Source: Myxococcota bacterium (lineage in GTDB: Bacteria > Myxococcota_A > Polyangia > Polyangiales > Houyiibacteriaceae). From it: 34,275 nt of DNA. Made by a program: the position numbers and the translations under genes. Position 1 is the first letter of the stretch, and every line of letters starts with the position of its first letter. This document shows, piece after piece, positions 1 to 7,565 of this stretch. The stretch covers positions 1-34,275 of the forward strand of contig JANQQS010000051.1 in NCBI GenBank assembly GCA_028284955.1, read 5' to 3'. The notes under the pieces are model-generated. The model saw nothing but the letters and a program-made list of their open reading frames with translations, ran no database searches and was not told where the DNA came from.

Positions 1-151
1 GAGCAGGGGAGGTTGTTGCGGCTGGAGCTGTGCAAGGCGGAGCGGACGAAGTCCGTGGAGCTGCACAGGTCTAGACGCAGTACGGGTCCGAAGGACCCCC
101 AGTGTAGATAGGCAGAGGCAGCCGCGCTCAGGCCAAAAGGCCACTGCTCTA
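1..151 (-). repeat. Structured repeat element, left copy
   Basis: No gene is recognised here. The stretch holds several perfect hairpins: CTGTGCA (28-34) pairs with TGCACAG (62-68) and encloses CGGAC-GAA-GTCCG (43-55); GGGTCC-GAA-GGACCC lies at 84-98; GGCC-AAAA-GGCC at 131-142. Positions 123-151 match 34170-34198 in reverse complement at 26 of 29 bases. Both copies read outward, off the ends of the window. This copy begins just past the stop of the dehydratase gene, on the same strand. It could be a dispersed intergenic element, a structured RNA, or part of a long 3' UTR; no known RNA family is recognised. Confidence 0.45.
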
Positions 152-155
152 GCCT

Positions 156-464
156 CTAGCGGGGGATGCTGGCAGACTGCCGCGACCTCTCAATCGCTTT
201 TGCGAGATCAACGTCCTTGTGTGTGACTTGGCCGCCTGCATCGTGCGTATTCAGCGCAATGCGCAGCGTGCTGTAGACGTTGAACATCTCGGGGTGGTGA
301 TTCTGCGCTTCGGCGTGCAAACCGACCTGAACGATGAACCCCATGGCTTCCTTGAAGTCTGCGAACTTGTACTCGCGCTGCAGCTGGTTGTCGTGCAAAG
401 ACCATCCGGGCAGACTTTCGAGTGCACGCTGGATAGCTTCATCGGTGAGCGGTTCAGTGGCCAT
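156..464 (-). CDS. phhB: Pterin-4-alpha-carbinolamine dehydratase
   Basis: A small cytoplasmic enzyme of 102 residues that dehydrates 4a-hydroxytetrahydrobiopterin, recycling the pterin cofactor of aromatic amino acid hydroxylases; family members can also act as dimerisation cofactors. The family signature is clear: NHHPE at residues 55-59, with the His pair at 56-57, then YSTLRIAL and a third His (H74) in the segment before THKDVDLA. Length is typical. I chose ATG at 464 because an AGGAGA ribosome site lies about six bases upstream; a TTG 18 bases earlier would overlap that site. No phenylalanine hydroxylase gene is visible, so its partner is unknown. The structured repeat at 1-151 starts just past the stop. 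Confidence 0.93.
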   Translation of the reverse strand: MATEPLTDEAIQRALESLPGWSLHDNQLQREYKFADFKEAMGFIVQVGLHAEAQNHHPEMFNVYSTLRIALNTHDAGGQVTHKDVDLAKAIERSRQSASIPR

Positions 465-505
465 AGTGGTCTCCTGGCACAAGCCTAGACATCATCCTGC
501 CGACA

Positions 506-1015
506 TCATCTTGCTCGGCCGTGTCGCAACCGTAAGGACGTCAGCGGCTGCTGGCAACCCGACTTCGCGCTACGCGCTCGAGAAAGCGCCTCCTCCGACG
601 CCTTCATGTCTTCCGCAATGCGCATCAGCGCCTTGGCGTTGCCGGGTTCCCCGCCTTGGTCCGAGTCAGTATCCGTGCGTGATCCGGCACGACTGCGAGA
701 TTCTTCCGCTTCGAGCGCTTTTTTGGCCTTCAGCGACGCGCGCTCGGCTTCAAGCAACGATTCGTGCAGCGCGACGCACTGGGTGCGTATCTTTGCAAGG
801 GAAGCATGCTCTAGGGGAAGCGCGCGCAGCGCTTGTAGTTTGCGCCCGCGGACCTGGAGGTCAGGGTGATCAAGCGCGTCGACGCTCTGAATCAGCCGTT
901 TCGCTTCTTCGTGCTCAGAATCGCCACTGAGACTGTGGCAGCCCAACTCGCCGCAGCCGGAAGCTGCGAAGGCCATACAAAGAATGAGCCGCCGCGAGCG
1001 AGAAACGCCATGCAC
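506..1015 (-). CDS. Coiled-coil lipoprotein, function unknown
   Basis: A predicted lipoprotein of about 169 residues. From the GTG at 1015 the N-terminus is a short basic and hydrophobic signal (RSRRLILCMAFAASGC) ending in an ASGC lipobox, so the mature protein would be membrane anchored. The rest is charged and likely helical, with heptad-like Ala, Leu, Glu and Lys runs (LLEAERASLKAKKALEAEE) broken by a Ser/Asp/Gly-rich stretch. I do not recognise a domain. The frame stays open upstream to 1372 but there it overlaps the divergent lipase, so a start below 1070 is preferred; GTG at 1036 and ATG at 1075 are alternatives. No strong ribosome site is visible. The gene may be co-transcribed with the dehydratase. 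Confidence 0.6.
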   Translation of the reverse strand: MHGVSRSRRLILCMAFAASGCGELGCHSLSGDSEHEEAKRLIQSVDALDHPDLQVRGRKLQALRALPLEHASLAKIRTQCVALHESLLEAERASLKAKKALEAEESRSRAGSRTDTDSDQGGEPGNAKALMRIAEDMKASEEALSRARSAKSGCQQPLTSLRLRHGRAR

Positions 1016-1069
1016 GGCAGACGAGAAAAGAACTGTGTGTCGCACGCGCTCAGCGTATAGCCTTATCTC

Positions 1070-2206
1070 GTGCATCACGTCTACCTCATCCCGGGAATGT
1101 TCGGATTCGCCCGCCTCGCCGGCTACGACTACTTCGGACATGTGGAGCGGGCCCTCCGCCTTCGGCTCAGCGACGCCGGGGCGCAGAGCGTCGTCGAAAT
1201 CATCCCCACTCCGCCGACCGCCTCCATTCGCCGGCGCGCGCGGGTCGCCATGCACATGATCGCGGAGCACCATGCCGACCAGGGGCCCATTCACCTCATC
1301 GGCCATTCGACGGGAGGCCTCGACGCTCGTCTGCTCGCTTCTCCCAGCGCTCGTGTCGACGCCTACGTTCATCCGGAAGAGCAGATATCAAGCTGGCATC
1401 CGCGGCTCGCCTCAGTGACCACCATCAACACCCCGCACTACGGAACCCCGCTGGCCCAATTTTTTGCGACCGTATCGGGCACCCGATTGCTCTACGCGCT
1501 GTCGCTGCTCACCATCACCACGCTTACCGTCGGCGGCCCCTCGCTCACTGCCGCATCATCGCTCGTCGCCGCACTGGGCAAACTCGACGACGCACTCGGG
1601 CTCGACATCAAGCTCTTCGATCGTGTCACCGAAATGCTCATGCGTTTTCTCGGCGAACGCGAGCGAGGAGAGGTGCACGAATGGCTCAACGGAGTTCGGC
1701 AAGACCAAGGCGGCATCATTCAAATCACGCCCGAGGCGATGGATTTATTCGCCGCCGCCGCGGAAAACAGCGAACACGTCCGCTACGGATGCATCGCCAC
1801 TGCGGCGCCAACCCCGCGGTCGGCAAAGTTTCTGCTTTCTCCTCGCGGCCCCTACGCCGCGCTCTCGGCCACCATTTACTCCACGCTTCATACCGTGACC
1901 TCCCGGCCCCACGCGCAGTATCCCTACCCCGAACCCACCGCCGAAACCCGCACCAAACTCAACCGCGCGCTCGGTCAGCCTCCTGACGCGCGCACGTGCG
2001 ACGGGATCGTGCCGACGCTCTCGATGCTCTGGGGAACGCTGCTCTGGGCCGGCCCCGGAGACCACCTCGACGTCGTCGGCCATTTCCGCGACCGTTCTCC
2101 CCACACCACCCACACCGATTGGCTCGCCAGCCGCGCGCCCTACGACGCGGGGCATTTCGCAAAGAGCATGGACGCGATCGCGCGCTTCATCCTCGACGCG
2201 TCATAA
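1070..2206 (+). CDS. Alpha/beta-hydrolase, lipase-like
   Basis: A 378-residue alpha/beta-hydrolase resembling triacylglycerol lipases. The protein opens with the strand and oxyanion segment VYLIPGMFGF, has the nucleophile elbow GHSTGG with Ser80, and toward the C-terminus DGIVPT (Asp311) and DHLDVVGHF (His332), which would complete the triad. Lipases of this group hydrolyse acylglycerols or other esters. No signal peptide is seen, because the first strand starts at residue 3, so the enzyme may be cytoplasmic or use a different export route. The start is GTG at 1070, since family members begin directly with this strand; no good ribosome site precedes it. It is divergent from the coiled-coil lipoprotein and convergent with the nuclease-fold lipoprotein. 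Confidence 0.82.
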   Translation: MHHVYLIPGMFGFARLAGYDYFGHVERALRLRLSDAGAQSVVEIIPTPPTASIRRRARVAMHMIAEHHADQGPIHLIGHSTGGLDARLLASPSARVDAYVHPEEQISSWHPRLASVTTINTPHYGTPLAQFFATVSGTRLLYALSLLTITTLTVGGPSLTAASSLVAALGKLDDALGLDIKLFDRVTEMLMRFLGERERGEVHEWLNGVRQDQGGIIQITPEAMDLFAAAAENSEHVRYGCIATAAPTPRSAKFLLSPRGPYAALSATIYSTLHTVTSRPHAQYPYPEPTAETRTKLNRALGQPPDARTCDGIVPTLSMLWGTLLWAGPGDHLDVVGHFRDRSPHTTHTDWLASRAPYDAGHFAKSMDAIARFILDAS

Positions 2207-2259
2207 CTCGTATCGACTCATCGCATCGGCTCATGACTCGCGTCGACTCATGGTTCGAA

Positions 2260-3201
2260 TCAACGCAGCGGAATACGAATCACGACCGGAAGGTGATCCG
2301 AAACGCGTTCCAGATAGTTCGCGACGTCTTCGTTCAACTTTGGAATCACAGTCTCACCATCTTGAATCTCTTCTCGAAATGAAGACGTGGTGATGATGTG
2401 ATCGATCAGGCGCCGAGTGTAGAGGTGGCTTTTCCGGCGAGCCCGAAATAAGCGTCTGGTTCGAACCGTGTAGCGTCGTGAGCGCTCCACAAACGGCGCG
2501 AGCACCTGACCATCGAACTCCGCGAGCGTCTGATTGATATCGCCGAGGAGCACAATATCGTCTTCGCCAGGCCCATCGACCTGTCGACGCATGTAGCGCT
2601 CAAGCTTCTCCGCGGCTCGTTTCCGGCGGCCAAAATCGCGAGACCGCTGCCCCGCTTTGAGATGCACGTTGATCGCTAGAAAATCGACGCGCGGAGAGAT
2701 TCCTCGGTCGGTACGCACCGAAACGAGAAGCGGGGGCCGCGGGAAATCGTAGTCGCGCCGAAACAGCAGCGTGGGGGAATGCACATCAAGCAGCGAAGCA
2801 CGATAGATCACCCCAAGCTTTTGAAACGAGCCGTCGCGATACCGATGGCTCGAAAGCACCGACTTAAAGCCCGGAAGCCGTTTCATCAATGCATCAAACG
2901 CCTGCACATCACCGATTTCTTGCACAGCCACAAAATCAAGCGCCATCGAGGCAATCAAGTCCGCAACAAACTGAGGCGTCGACGATTGCGAAGGAAAGTT
3001 CTGAATATTCCAAGTCGCGATATCGAGCGAATCCGGCGCCCCCACCGCATCCACCACATCGGTTCGCGCCGACACTTGCGAGGCGCGCCCTTCAACGCGG
3101 GAATGACTCGACGACTGTTGAGTCGTGCGGCTGGGACACCCCGCGCAGAGGATCCACAGCGCGGCCACCTTCGCGGCCTTATGTCGTCGCAGCCCGTTCA
3201 T
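2260..3201 (-). CDS. Endonuclease/exonuclease/phosphatase-fold lipoprotein
   Basis: A 313-residue protein of the EEP superfamily (DNase I, exonuclease III, sphingomyelinase and inositol phosphatase relatives). A basic N-terminus and hydrophobic run end in lipobox LCAGC (Cys22), implying a lipid anchor outside the cytoplasm. EEP motifs appear in order: IATWNIQNF near 61-69, VAVQEIGD with the metal-binding Glu near 95, INVHLKAG, LLGDIN with the Asp/Asn pair, a terminal SDHLPV whose Asp-His is catalytic in the family, and IDHI before it. All expected metal and catalytic residues seem present, so activity is likely, but nuclease or phosphodiesterase cannot be separated by eye. The gene ends 53 bases from the lipase in convergent orientation. 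The 153 bases upstream show no other gene. Confidence 0.85.
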   Translation of the reverse strand: MNGLRRHKAAKVAALWILCAGCPSRTTQQSSSHSRVEGRASQVSARTDVVDAVGAPDSLDIATWNIQNFPSQSSTPQFVADLIASMALDFVAVQEIGDVQAFDALMKRLPGFKSVLSSHRYRDGSFQKLGVIYRASLLDVHSPTLLFRRDYDFPRPPLLVSVRTDRGISPRVDFLAINVHLKAGQRSRDFGRRKRAAEKLERYMRRQVDGPGEDDIVLLGDINQTLAEFDGQVLAPFVERSRRYTVRTRRLFRARRKSHLYTRRLIDHIITTSSFREEIQDGETVIPKLNEDVANYLERVSDHLPVVIRIPLR

Positions 3202-3354
3202 GAATGCCGGCTTACTTCGTCCTGTGCGAAACAGCCATCTCGTTCTGCAATGTGAATCTGGAGACGAGCGCTGAAGTTGAGCCGGACGCAGATGAACGCT
3301 CTGAATCAGAGGCTGGCGGCTATTTACCGGTTCCGCGTTTCGGGAGTCACTGCT

Positions 3355-4581
3355 TCAGATCGTGTCCGGCCAGATAGTGTCACAGCTCCGATGAGCGCAA
3401 TCGGGATCGAGAATCGAGCATCCTGGATTGCATGAACCATCTGCCTGGCAGTCGGTCTCCAGCGACTCATAACTGTATTTGGGCCTTGGCAAGTCGCATC
3501 GCGTGCCGGACCTGCAAAGGCGTTGAGGGGGCGTGCACATGAAACGCTGACGCGGCGGCATTCGCCTGCCCAGCACCGCGGTGAAGAACGGCTCAAAAGC
3601 GCGCGCACGCATGTATACTCCTCCTCTGCGACGTCCGATAAAATCGTTGTAGCCGGCCCCGTAAGCGTAGGTGCCTACCAGGCAGGCGCCGGCTTTGACC
3701 TGACTGAGCATCGGCCCCCCTGAATCTCCCTGACCAGGGTTGGGCAGCCCGGGCGGCAAAGCCAGTGCGTCTTCATATACTTGCGCAACCTGCGATACGC
3801 CAGACAGACGACGCTTCGGAATCGCATCGTTCGGAATGCGACAGCTTCGCTTCTGTTCACCGCAGTTAAGCTTCCCGTGCTCAGGATGGTTGCGTACCAG
3901 ACATTGCCATGAAATGTCGCACGACGAATCCGAACGCCGGCGAATGCAGCTCTGAACACCACGCGCGCAAGATTCTGGCCATGTGTATGTTTCAGGACAA
4001 TCCATCCCGTCTTTTCTGAGCTCGTCTTTGCAGCTCTCATACAAGTTCGTGTATCCATATCCCGAAAGCGTAACCTCGGAGTTCGCCTCCACAGGAAGGC
4101 ACCGATTCCCACCCAACGCGGTTACTCCCGCAATCGGGATGGGTTCAACGTCAGCGCAGCCCTCGAGCTCCAGCAACGCAACGTCGTTGTACATGATGCT
4201 GCCTGGCGTCTCGTTCCGAAGCACAAAGTGAAGCTCGACATAATCTGGATGAAGGTGCCACTTCCGGACGCCCAGGCGCGTCTCAGTGCCCTTGGCGATG
4301 GGGACGGAAAACCTCAGACTCGTCAGCGCTTGGCGGCAATGGGCGGCGCTCACGGCCCAGCCTGTCGATTCCACACATCCCACGTACGTCGCCGTGCACA
4401 GGAGCGACCGGAGCGGTGTCTCAATCTTGGCCACCGCCTGATGTGAGGCGTCGATGACCCCTCCATAAATCTTGTTCTCGTGCTCGAGCGAATCTTCCTC
4501 AATGGCCGCGGCGCACGCGCCGACAAACGATGCCCCGCTGGCACACAACACCAATGAAACGATGCAAGCTCTTGGCTCCAT
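3355..4581 (-). CDS. Trypsin-like serine protease, probable lipoprotein
   Basis: A 408-residue S1-family protease. The signal peptide ends in FVGAC (Cys23), a plausible lipobox. IYGGVIDA near 38-45 resembles the trypsin activation site (I/V-x-G-G). The triad is complete: SAAHC (His81), YNDVALLEL (Asp133) and GQGDSGGP (Ser287). A Cys-rich insert of about 65 residues (roughly 180-250) sits before the Ser region. The C-terminal tail of about 60 residues is also Cys-rich, with DGSCNPGC and LDPDC, a pattern common in secreted myxobacterial proteins. It probably digests extracellular protein or processes surface proteins. The start at 4581 is the only ATG before the signal; no strong ribosome site is seen. 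It is divergent from the TPR-CxxCH gene. Confidence 0.9.
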   Translation of the reverse strand: MEPRACIVSLVLCASGASFVGACAAAIEEDSLEHENKIYGGVIDASHQAVAKIETPLRSLLCTATYVGCVESTGWAVSAAHCRQALTSLRFSVPIAKGTETRLGVRKWHLHPDYVELHFVLRNETPGSIMYNDVALLELEGCADVEPIPIAGVTALGGNRCLPVEANSEVTLSGYGYTNLYESCKDELRKDGMDCPETYTWPESCARGVQSCIRRRSDSSCDISWQCLVRNHPEHGKLNCGEQKRSCRIPNDAIPKRRLSGVSQVAQVYEDALALPPGLPNPGQGDSGGPMLSQVKAGACLVGTYAYGAGYNDFIGRRRGGVYMRARAFEPFFTAVLGRRMPPRQRFMCTPPQRLCRSGTRCDLPRPKYSYESLETDCQADGSCNPGCSILDPDCAHRSCDTIWPDTI

Positions 4582-4668
4582 GCAGTGCTGTTAAGCAACA
4601 ATAGCGCCAACCCGACCAGGCACGACTTCGGCTGGATTGGTTTTGCACATCTCGCGCTTCGAAAAACC

Positions 4669-5547
4669 GTGAAACTACGTGGACTAATCTCATGGCGTTC
4701 CGGATGCGTCACCATTGCCGGAGCCGCGATGCTGACGCTCGGCGCCGGTGTACTCGCGCTCTGGTGGTGGCTGCGGGTTCCTGCAATCGACTCGAACACC
4801 GATCGCGCGGTCGAACTATTTTCTCGGGTCTTGAACGGAGAAGCGAATCTTCGTCCGCGCGCGTTGTCTGCGCTCGCGGGAGCGATCGAGCGCGATCCGC
4901 AAGATGCGCGGGCCCACCTTTGGTTCGGTCTCGCCAATATGCACGGCTATCTCGAGCATCGAACGCTTCCCTACGCCATTCGCGCAACCCGTGCCTTCGA
5001 CCGGGCGGTGCAACTCGACCCCGCCAACCGAAGCGCGGAGGGCTGGCGCGCGTTTTTCGCGTACCAAGCCGCGGTGAAGCAGGAAGACGACCTGGCCGAA
5101 CCAACCCGCGCGCTGCTCGCTGCAGGGCGCGCCGACCCCGGGTTTACAAGTTTTCTCGTCGCGGTCGCCCTCGCCAAGCAACCCCGAAGCACTGGCTACC
5201 CGGGCCAAGCACTTCCACCGTTGCGCGCCGCTGGCGACTGCGGCGACGGAACAACCCACCGCTGTCGGATCTCATCGTTGTTTCCCCACGCGGCGGAGGG
5301 CTACCACGCGACACTCGGAGACTTGCTCGTTCGTCTCGGCCGCGTAGATGAAGGTCAACGCGAATACCAAAAAGCACTGGCCCAAGAAACTGCGCACGCT
5401 TGGCCCTACCGAAAAGAATTCATTCGCTGGGTCGAGCAAACCGAACGACGCGCTGCGCGCCTCAGCCGCGATGACGCGCCCAAAACCAACCGTGACATAT
5501 TCTTCGCCAGCGGACCGCGCGCCTGCGCAGCCTGCCACGAGAAGTAA
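4669..5547 (+). CDS. Membrane-anchored TPR protein ending in CxxCH
   Basis: About 292 residues from the GTG at 4669. One transmembrane helix (about residues 11-33, ending in ALWWWLRV) would anchor the protein with its bulk in the periplasm. Helical TPR-like repeats follow: LSALAGAIERDPQDARAHL, YAIRATRAFDRAVQLDPAN and LGDLLVRLGRVDEGQREYQK. The last residues are IFFASGPRACAACHEK and then stop: CAACH is a c-type haem-binding motif, and the lead-in resembles the start of a cytochrome c domain, but nothing follows it. The frame is open back to a GTG at 4585, only four bases from the divergent protease start, so the later GTG is preferred. The substrate is unknown. Confidence 0.65.
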   Translation: MKLRGLISWRSGCVTIAGAAMLTLGAGVLALWWWLRVPAIDSNTDRAVELFSRVLNGEANLRPRALSALAGAIERDPQDARAHLWFGLANMHGYLEHRTLPYAIRATRAFDRAVQLDPANRSAEGWRAFFAYQAAVKQEDDLAEPTRALLAAGRADPGFTSFLVAVALAKQPRSTGYPGQALPPLRAAGDCGDGTTHRCRISSLFPHAAEGYHATLGDLLVRLGRVDEGQREYQKALAQETAHAWPYRKEFIRWVEQTERRAARLSRDDAPKTNRDIFFASGPRACAACHEK

Positions 5548-5578
5548 CGCTGCGCGCTCAAGTCGTGACAGGAGACGA

Positions 5579-6979
5579 CTAGGAACGGCTGCTCGCTGCC
5601 AAAATGCCTCCCGCCGCGTAGATACGCACCAAAGGGTCCTTATCCTGCAGAAGTGGCCTTACTTTCTCTGGCTGCATCGCGTCGCGGGCGAGGGCTCGCG
5701 CGCCAGCTCGCCGGAGTAATCGATCGTCTGAATGGATCGCCTGCTCGAGCACCCGCGTCGCTTCGCGGCTTCCTTCTCGTGCAGTTAGCGCGGCCGCTTG
5801 TAGCCCGGGAAGGTCTGGCTGGTCGAGCAGCCGCACCAAGGCTTCGTCGGCTTCTTCGCGAAATCGTTCGTGCATCCGAAGCGCGTAGGCGATCGCGAGC
5901 AACACGCCGCGGTCGGTCTCATTGCGCAGCGACGAAACCAACGCTTGGTCGACAGCTGGCGAAGGACGGAGCGTGGATAGTGCAATCGCCGCTTGAGATC
6001 GCAATCCTGGAGTGGATGCAACAAGCGCTTGCCGCAGATACGCGCGGGCGATGGTCACACCGTCAGGCATCCCTCCGTCTTCTGCGTCGCGGTCAGACGC
6101 CGCGCCTTCCTGAACAAACGCAATCACACGCGCCGCTTCAATGCCCGCGCGAGACGGCGGGGTGCCCAAAAGCGCACCCAGCGCGCCGATCGCGCGTGCT
6201 CGGTCGGCCTGCACCATGGCTCGAACCGCCGCGAAGCGCACGGCCGCGCTTGAATCGCTGAGTCGACCTCGAAGGACTTCAAACGAATGAGGACCAAACG
6301 TTCCCAATGTCTGCACTGCGGCTTGACGTACGCGGTCGACCGGATCGACGCGCGCGGTCTTTTCGAGCGCCAACACCATCTCTCGGTACGGCTTCGCGCC
6401 CGCCAACGCTCTCGCTGCGGCGCGACGCACCGCAGCCGAGGAATGACCGAGCATCCCCACCAACCGATCGGTTTCTCGACGCGCATCGGCTGCAGAAACG
6501 GCCAGCGCGACGATCTCTGGATCGTCTGATTCGATCATCGAGTACAGGTATGCACGCGCGGTTTTCGATCGCCGCTGAGCAAGAACATGCAGCGCTTTGG
6601 CGCGCGCCACAGTCATTCCCTCGGTTTCCGCAATGCGCTCCAGGACGGGTGATGCAGAAGTGCCGGCAAGCGTAAGTTGAGTCATCGCGGCATCTCGCTC
6701 CGCAAGCGTTTGCCCGAGCGCCGCATGCTCGAGCACAAGCGCCGCGATACGCCCCAACAACTCGTGATTGGTGCCGTCGACCTCCTGATATTGTCGATAC
6801 GCACGCAGCGCGCCTTCCACATCCCGGCGATCCAAAGCACGATGCACCGCCGCGCGAGGGCCAAGCGAGCATGCCCCACCCAGCAAACATGCACAGCCCA
6901 GCAGACATGCACAGCCCAGCAGATATGCACAGCCCAGTCGGCCATCGCGGAGACCAAGCAAGCATGCCCTAGAGCGCAT
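5579..6979 (-). CDS. HEAT-repeat lipoprotein
   Basis: A protein of 466 residues built mostly of HEAT or PBS-lyase-type helical repeats, for example LVGMLGHSSAAVRRAAARAL, VDRVRQAAVQTLGTFG and LSDSSAAVRFAAVRAM, continuing to the C-terminus (KDPLVRIYAAGGILA). Such solenoids bind other proteins. The N-terminus is a basic stretch and then a repeated hydrophobic unit, LGCAYLLGCACLLGCAC, giving several overlapping lipobox-like sites. A lipid anchor is therefore likely, but which Cys is used is not clear. ATG at 6979 is chosen because it directly precedes this signal and lies 17 bases past the stop of the PIN-like gene, on the same strand. The two probably form an operon. No ribosome site is obvious. 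Confidence 0.75.
   Translation of the reverse strand: MRSRACLLGLRDGRLGCAYLLGCACLLGCACLLGGACSLGPRAAVHRALDRRDVEGALRAYRQYQEVDGTNHELLGRIAALVLEHAALGQTLAERDAAMTQLTLAGTSASPVLERIAETEGMTVARAKALHVLAQRRSKTARAYLYSMIESDDPEIVALAVSAADARRETDRLVGMLGHSSAAVRRAAARALAGAKPYREMVLALEKTARVDPVDRVRQAAVQTLGTFGPHSFEVLRGRLSDSSAAVRFAAVRAMVQADRARAIGALGALLGTPPSRAGIEAARVIAFVQEGAASDRDAEDGGMPDGVTIARAYLRQALVASTPGLRSQAAIALSTLRPSPAVDQALVSSLRNETDRGVLLAIAYALRMHERFREEADEALVRLLDQPDLPGLQAAALTAREGSREATRVLEQAIHSDDRLLRRAGARALARDAMQPEKVRPLLQDKDPLVRIYAAGGILAASSRS
6863..6934. repeat. 18-bp tandem repeat encoding repeated lipobox
   Basis: Three near-identical 18-bp units lie at 6881-6898, 6899-6916 and 6917-6934, with a diverged fourth at 6863-6880. 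On the minus strand each adds six residues of the form LLGCAC to the signal peptide of the HEAT-repeat lipoprotein. The period keeps the frame, so copy number can change without disrupting the gene. Confidence 0.85.
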
Positions 6980-6996
6980 GCGTACGCGCCGCGACG

Positions 6997-7407
6997 TCAC
7001 ACGGGCGGAGGAGGCGGCATCGATTGCTCGAGTAGCCACGCCTCGGTCGTCACGAACGTCACCCCGTCGAAAGTATCGAGTTCCTCGAAATCCGGATGGT
7101 CGGTCACGACGCATTTCACGTTCGCAGCTTTCGCCAGCGCCACCAAAGGTTCTTTCCAGCTATCGGGACCATACTCGCCCTCTTCGACGACTTCCACGAG
7201 CTTACGGATGGTGGTCATTTGCGGCCCGATGGCGTCTTCTTTGAACGAATCCAGCCCGCGAAGCATCGCCTCGATTCGCTTCAGAACCCACGCCGACGTT
7301 TTCGCCCGCTGGGGACGACCGAGCACGCGGTTGACGACGTGCTCCGGGGGCGAACCCAGAGCAACCGACGCATTTACGAACACATCCGGTGCAATCACGA
7401 TGTCCAT
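6997..7407 (-). CDS. PIN-domain-like protein
   Basis: A 136-residue protein that looks like a divergent PIN nuclease. The first strand and helix, IVIAPDVFVNASVALG, match the PIN opening (D-T-N-x-x-V-x-A), keeping Asp8, with Val9 where Thr usually stands and Asn12 nearby. The segment KCVVTDHPDFEEL matches the later strand with an acidic residue. PIN proteins are Mg-dependent RNases, often toxins. No antitoxin-like gene is adjacent, so this is not clearly a toxin-antitoxin pair. The C-terminus ends in a Pro run. The start at 7407 is supported by GGAGG seven bases upstream. The gene precedes the HEAT-repeat lipoprotein by 17 bases, so co-transcription is likely, though a link between their functions is not evident. 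Confidence 0.65.
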   Translation of the reverse strand: MDIVIAPDVFVNASVALGSPPEHVVNRVLGRPQRAKTSAWVLKRIEAMLRGLDSFKEDAIGPQMTTIRKLVEVVEEGEYGPDSWKEPLVALAKAANVKCVVTDHPDFEELDTFDGVTFVTTEAWLLEQSMPPPPPV

Positions 7408-7565
7408 CTCATGCCTCCGACGCAGCGAGCATTAAACCAAGTTTTGCCCTCGCGATGCAAATCCTTGGTGAGGGTCGTAAAAGCGAATGGTCGCACTGTA
7501 CGAACGATCGTGCAGGACGCGCGCCGAGGTTGACAGCCTGAGCCGGCCGAGGTTGAGTCCCGCGT

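Noticed and set aside
2180-2265. tRNA-like GGTTCGAATC near 2250
   Set aside because: The flanking bases do not pair as a T stem (CATGG against CAACG), and no acceptor, D or anticodon arm can be drawn.
6881-6934. CRISPR-like array of 18-bp units
   Set aside because: The units are directly adjacent with no spacers, lie inside a coding signal peptide, and no cas gene is present.
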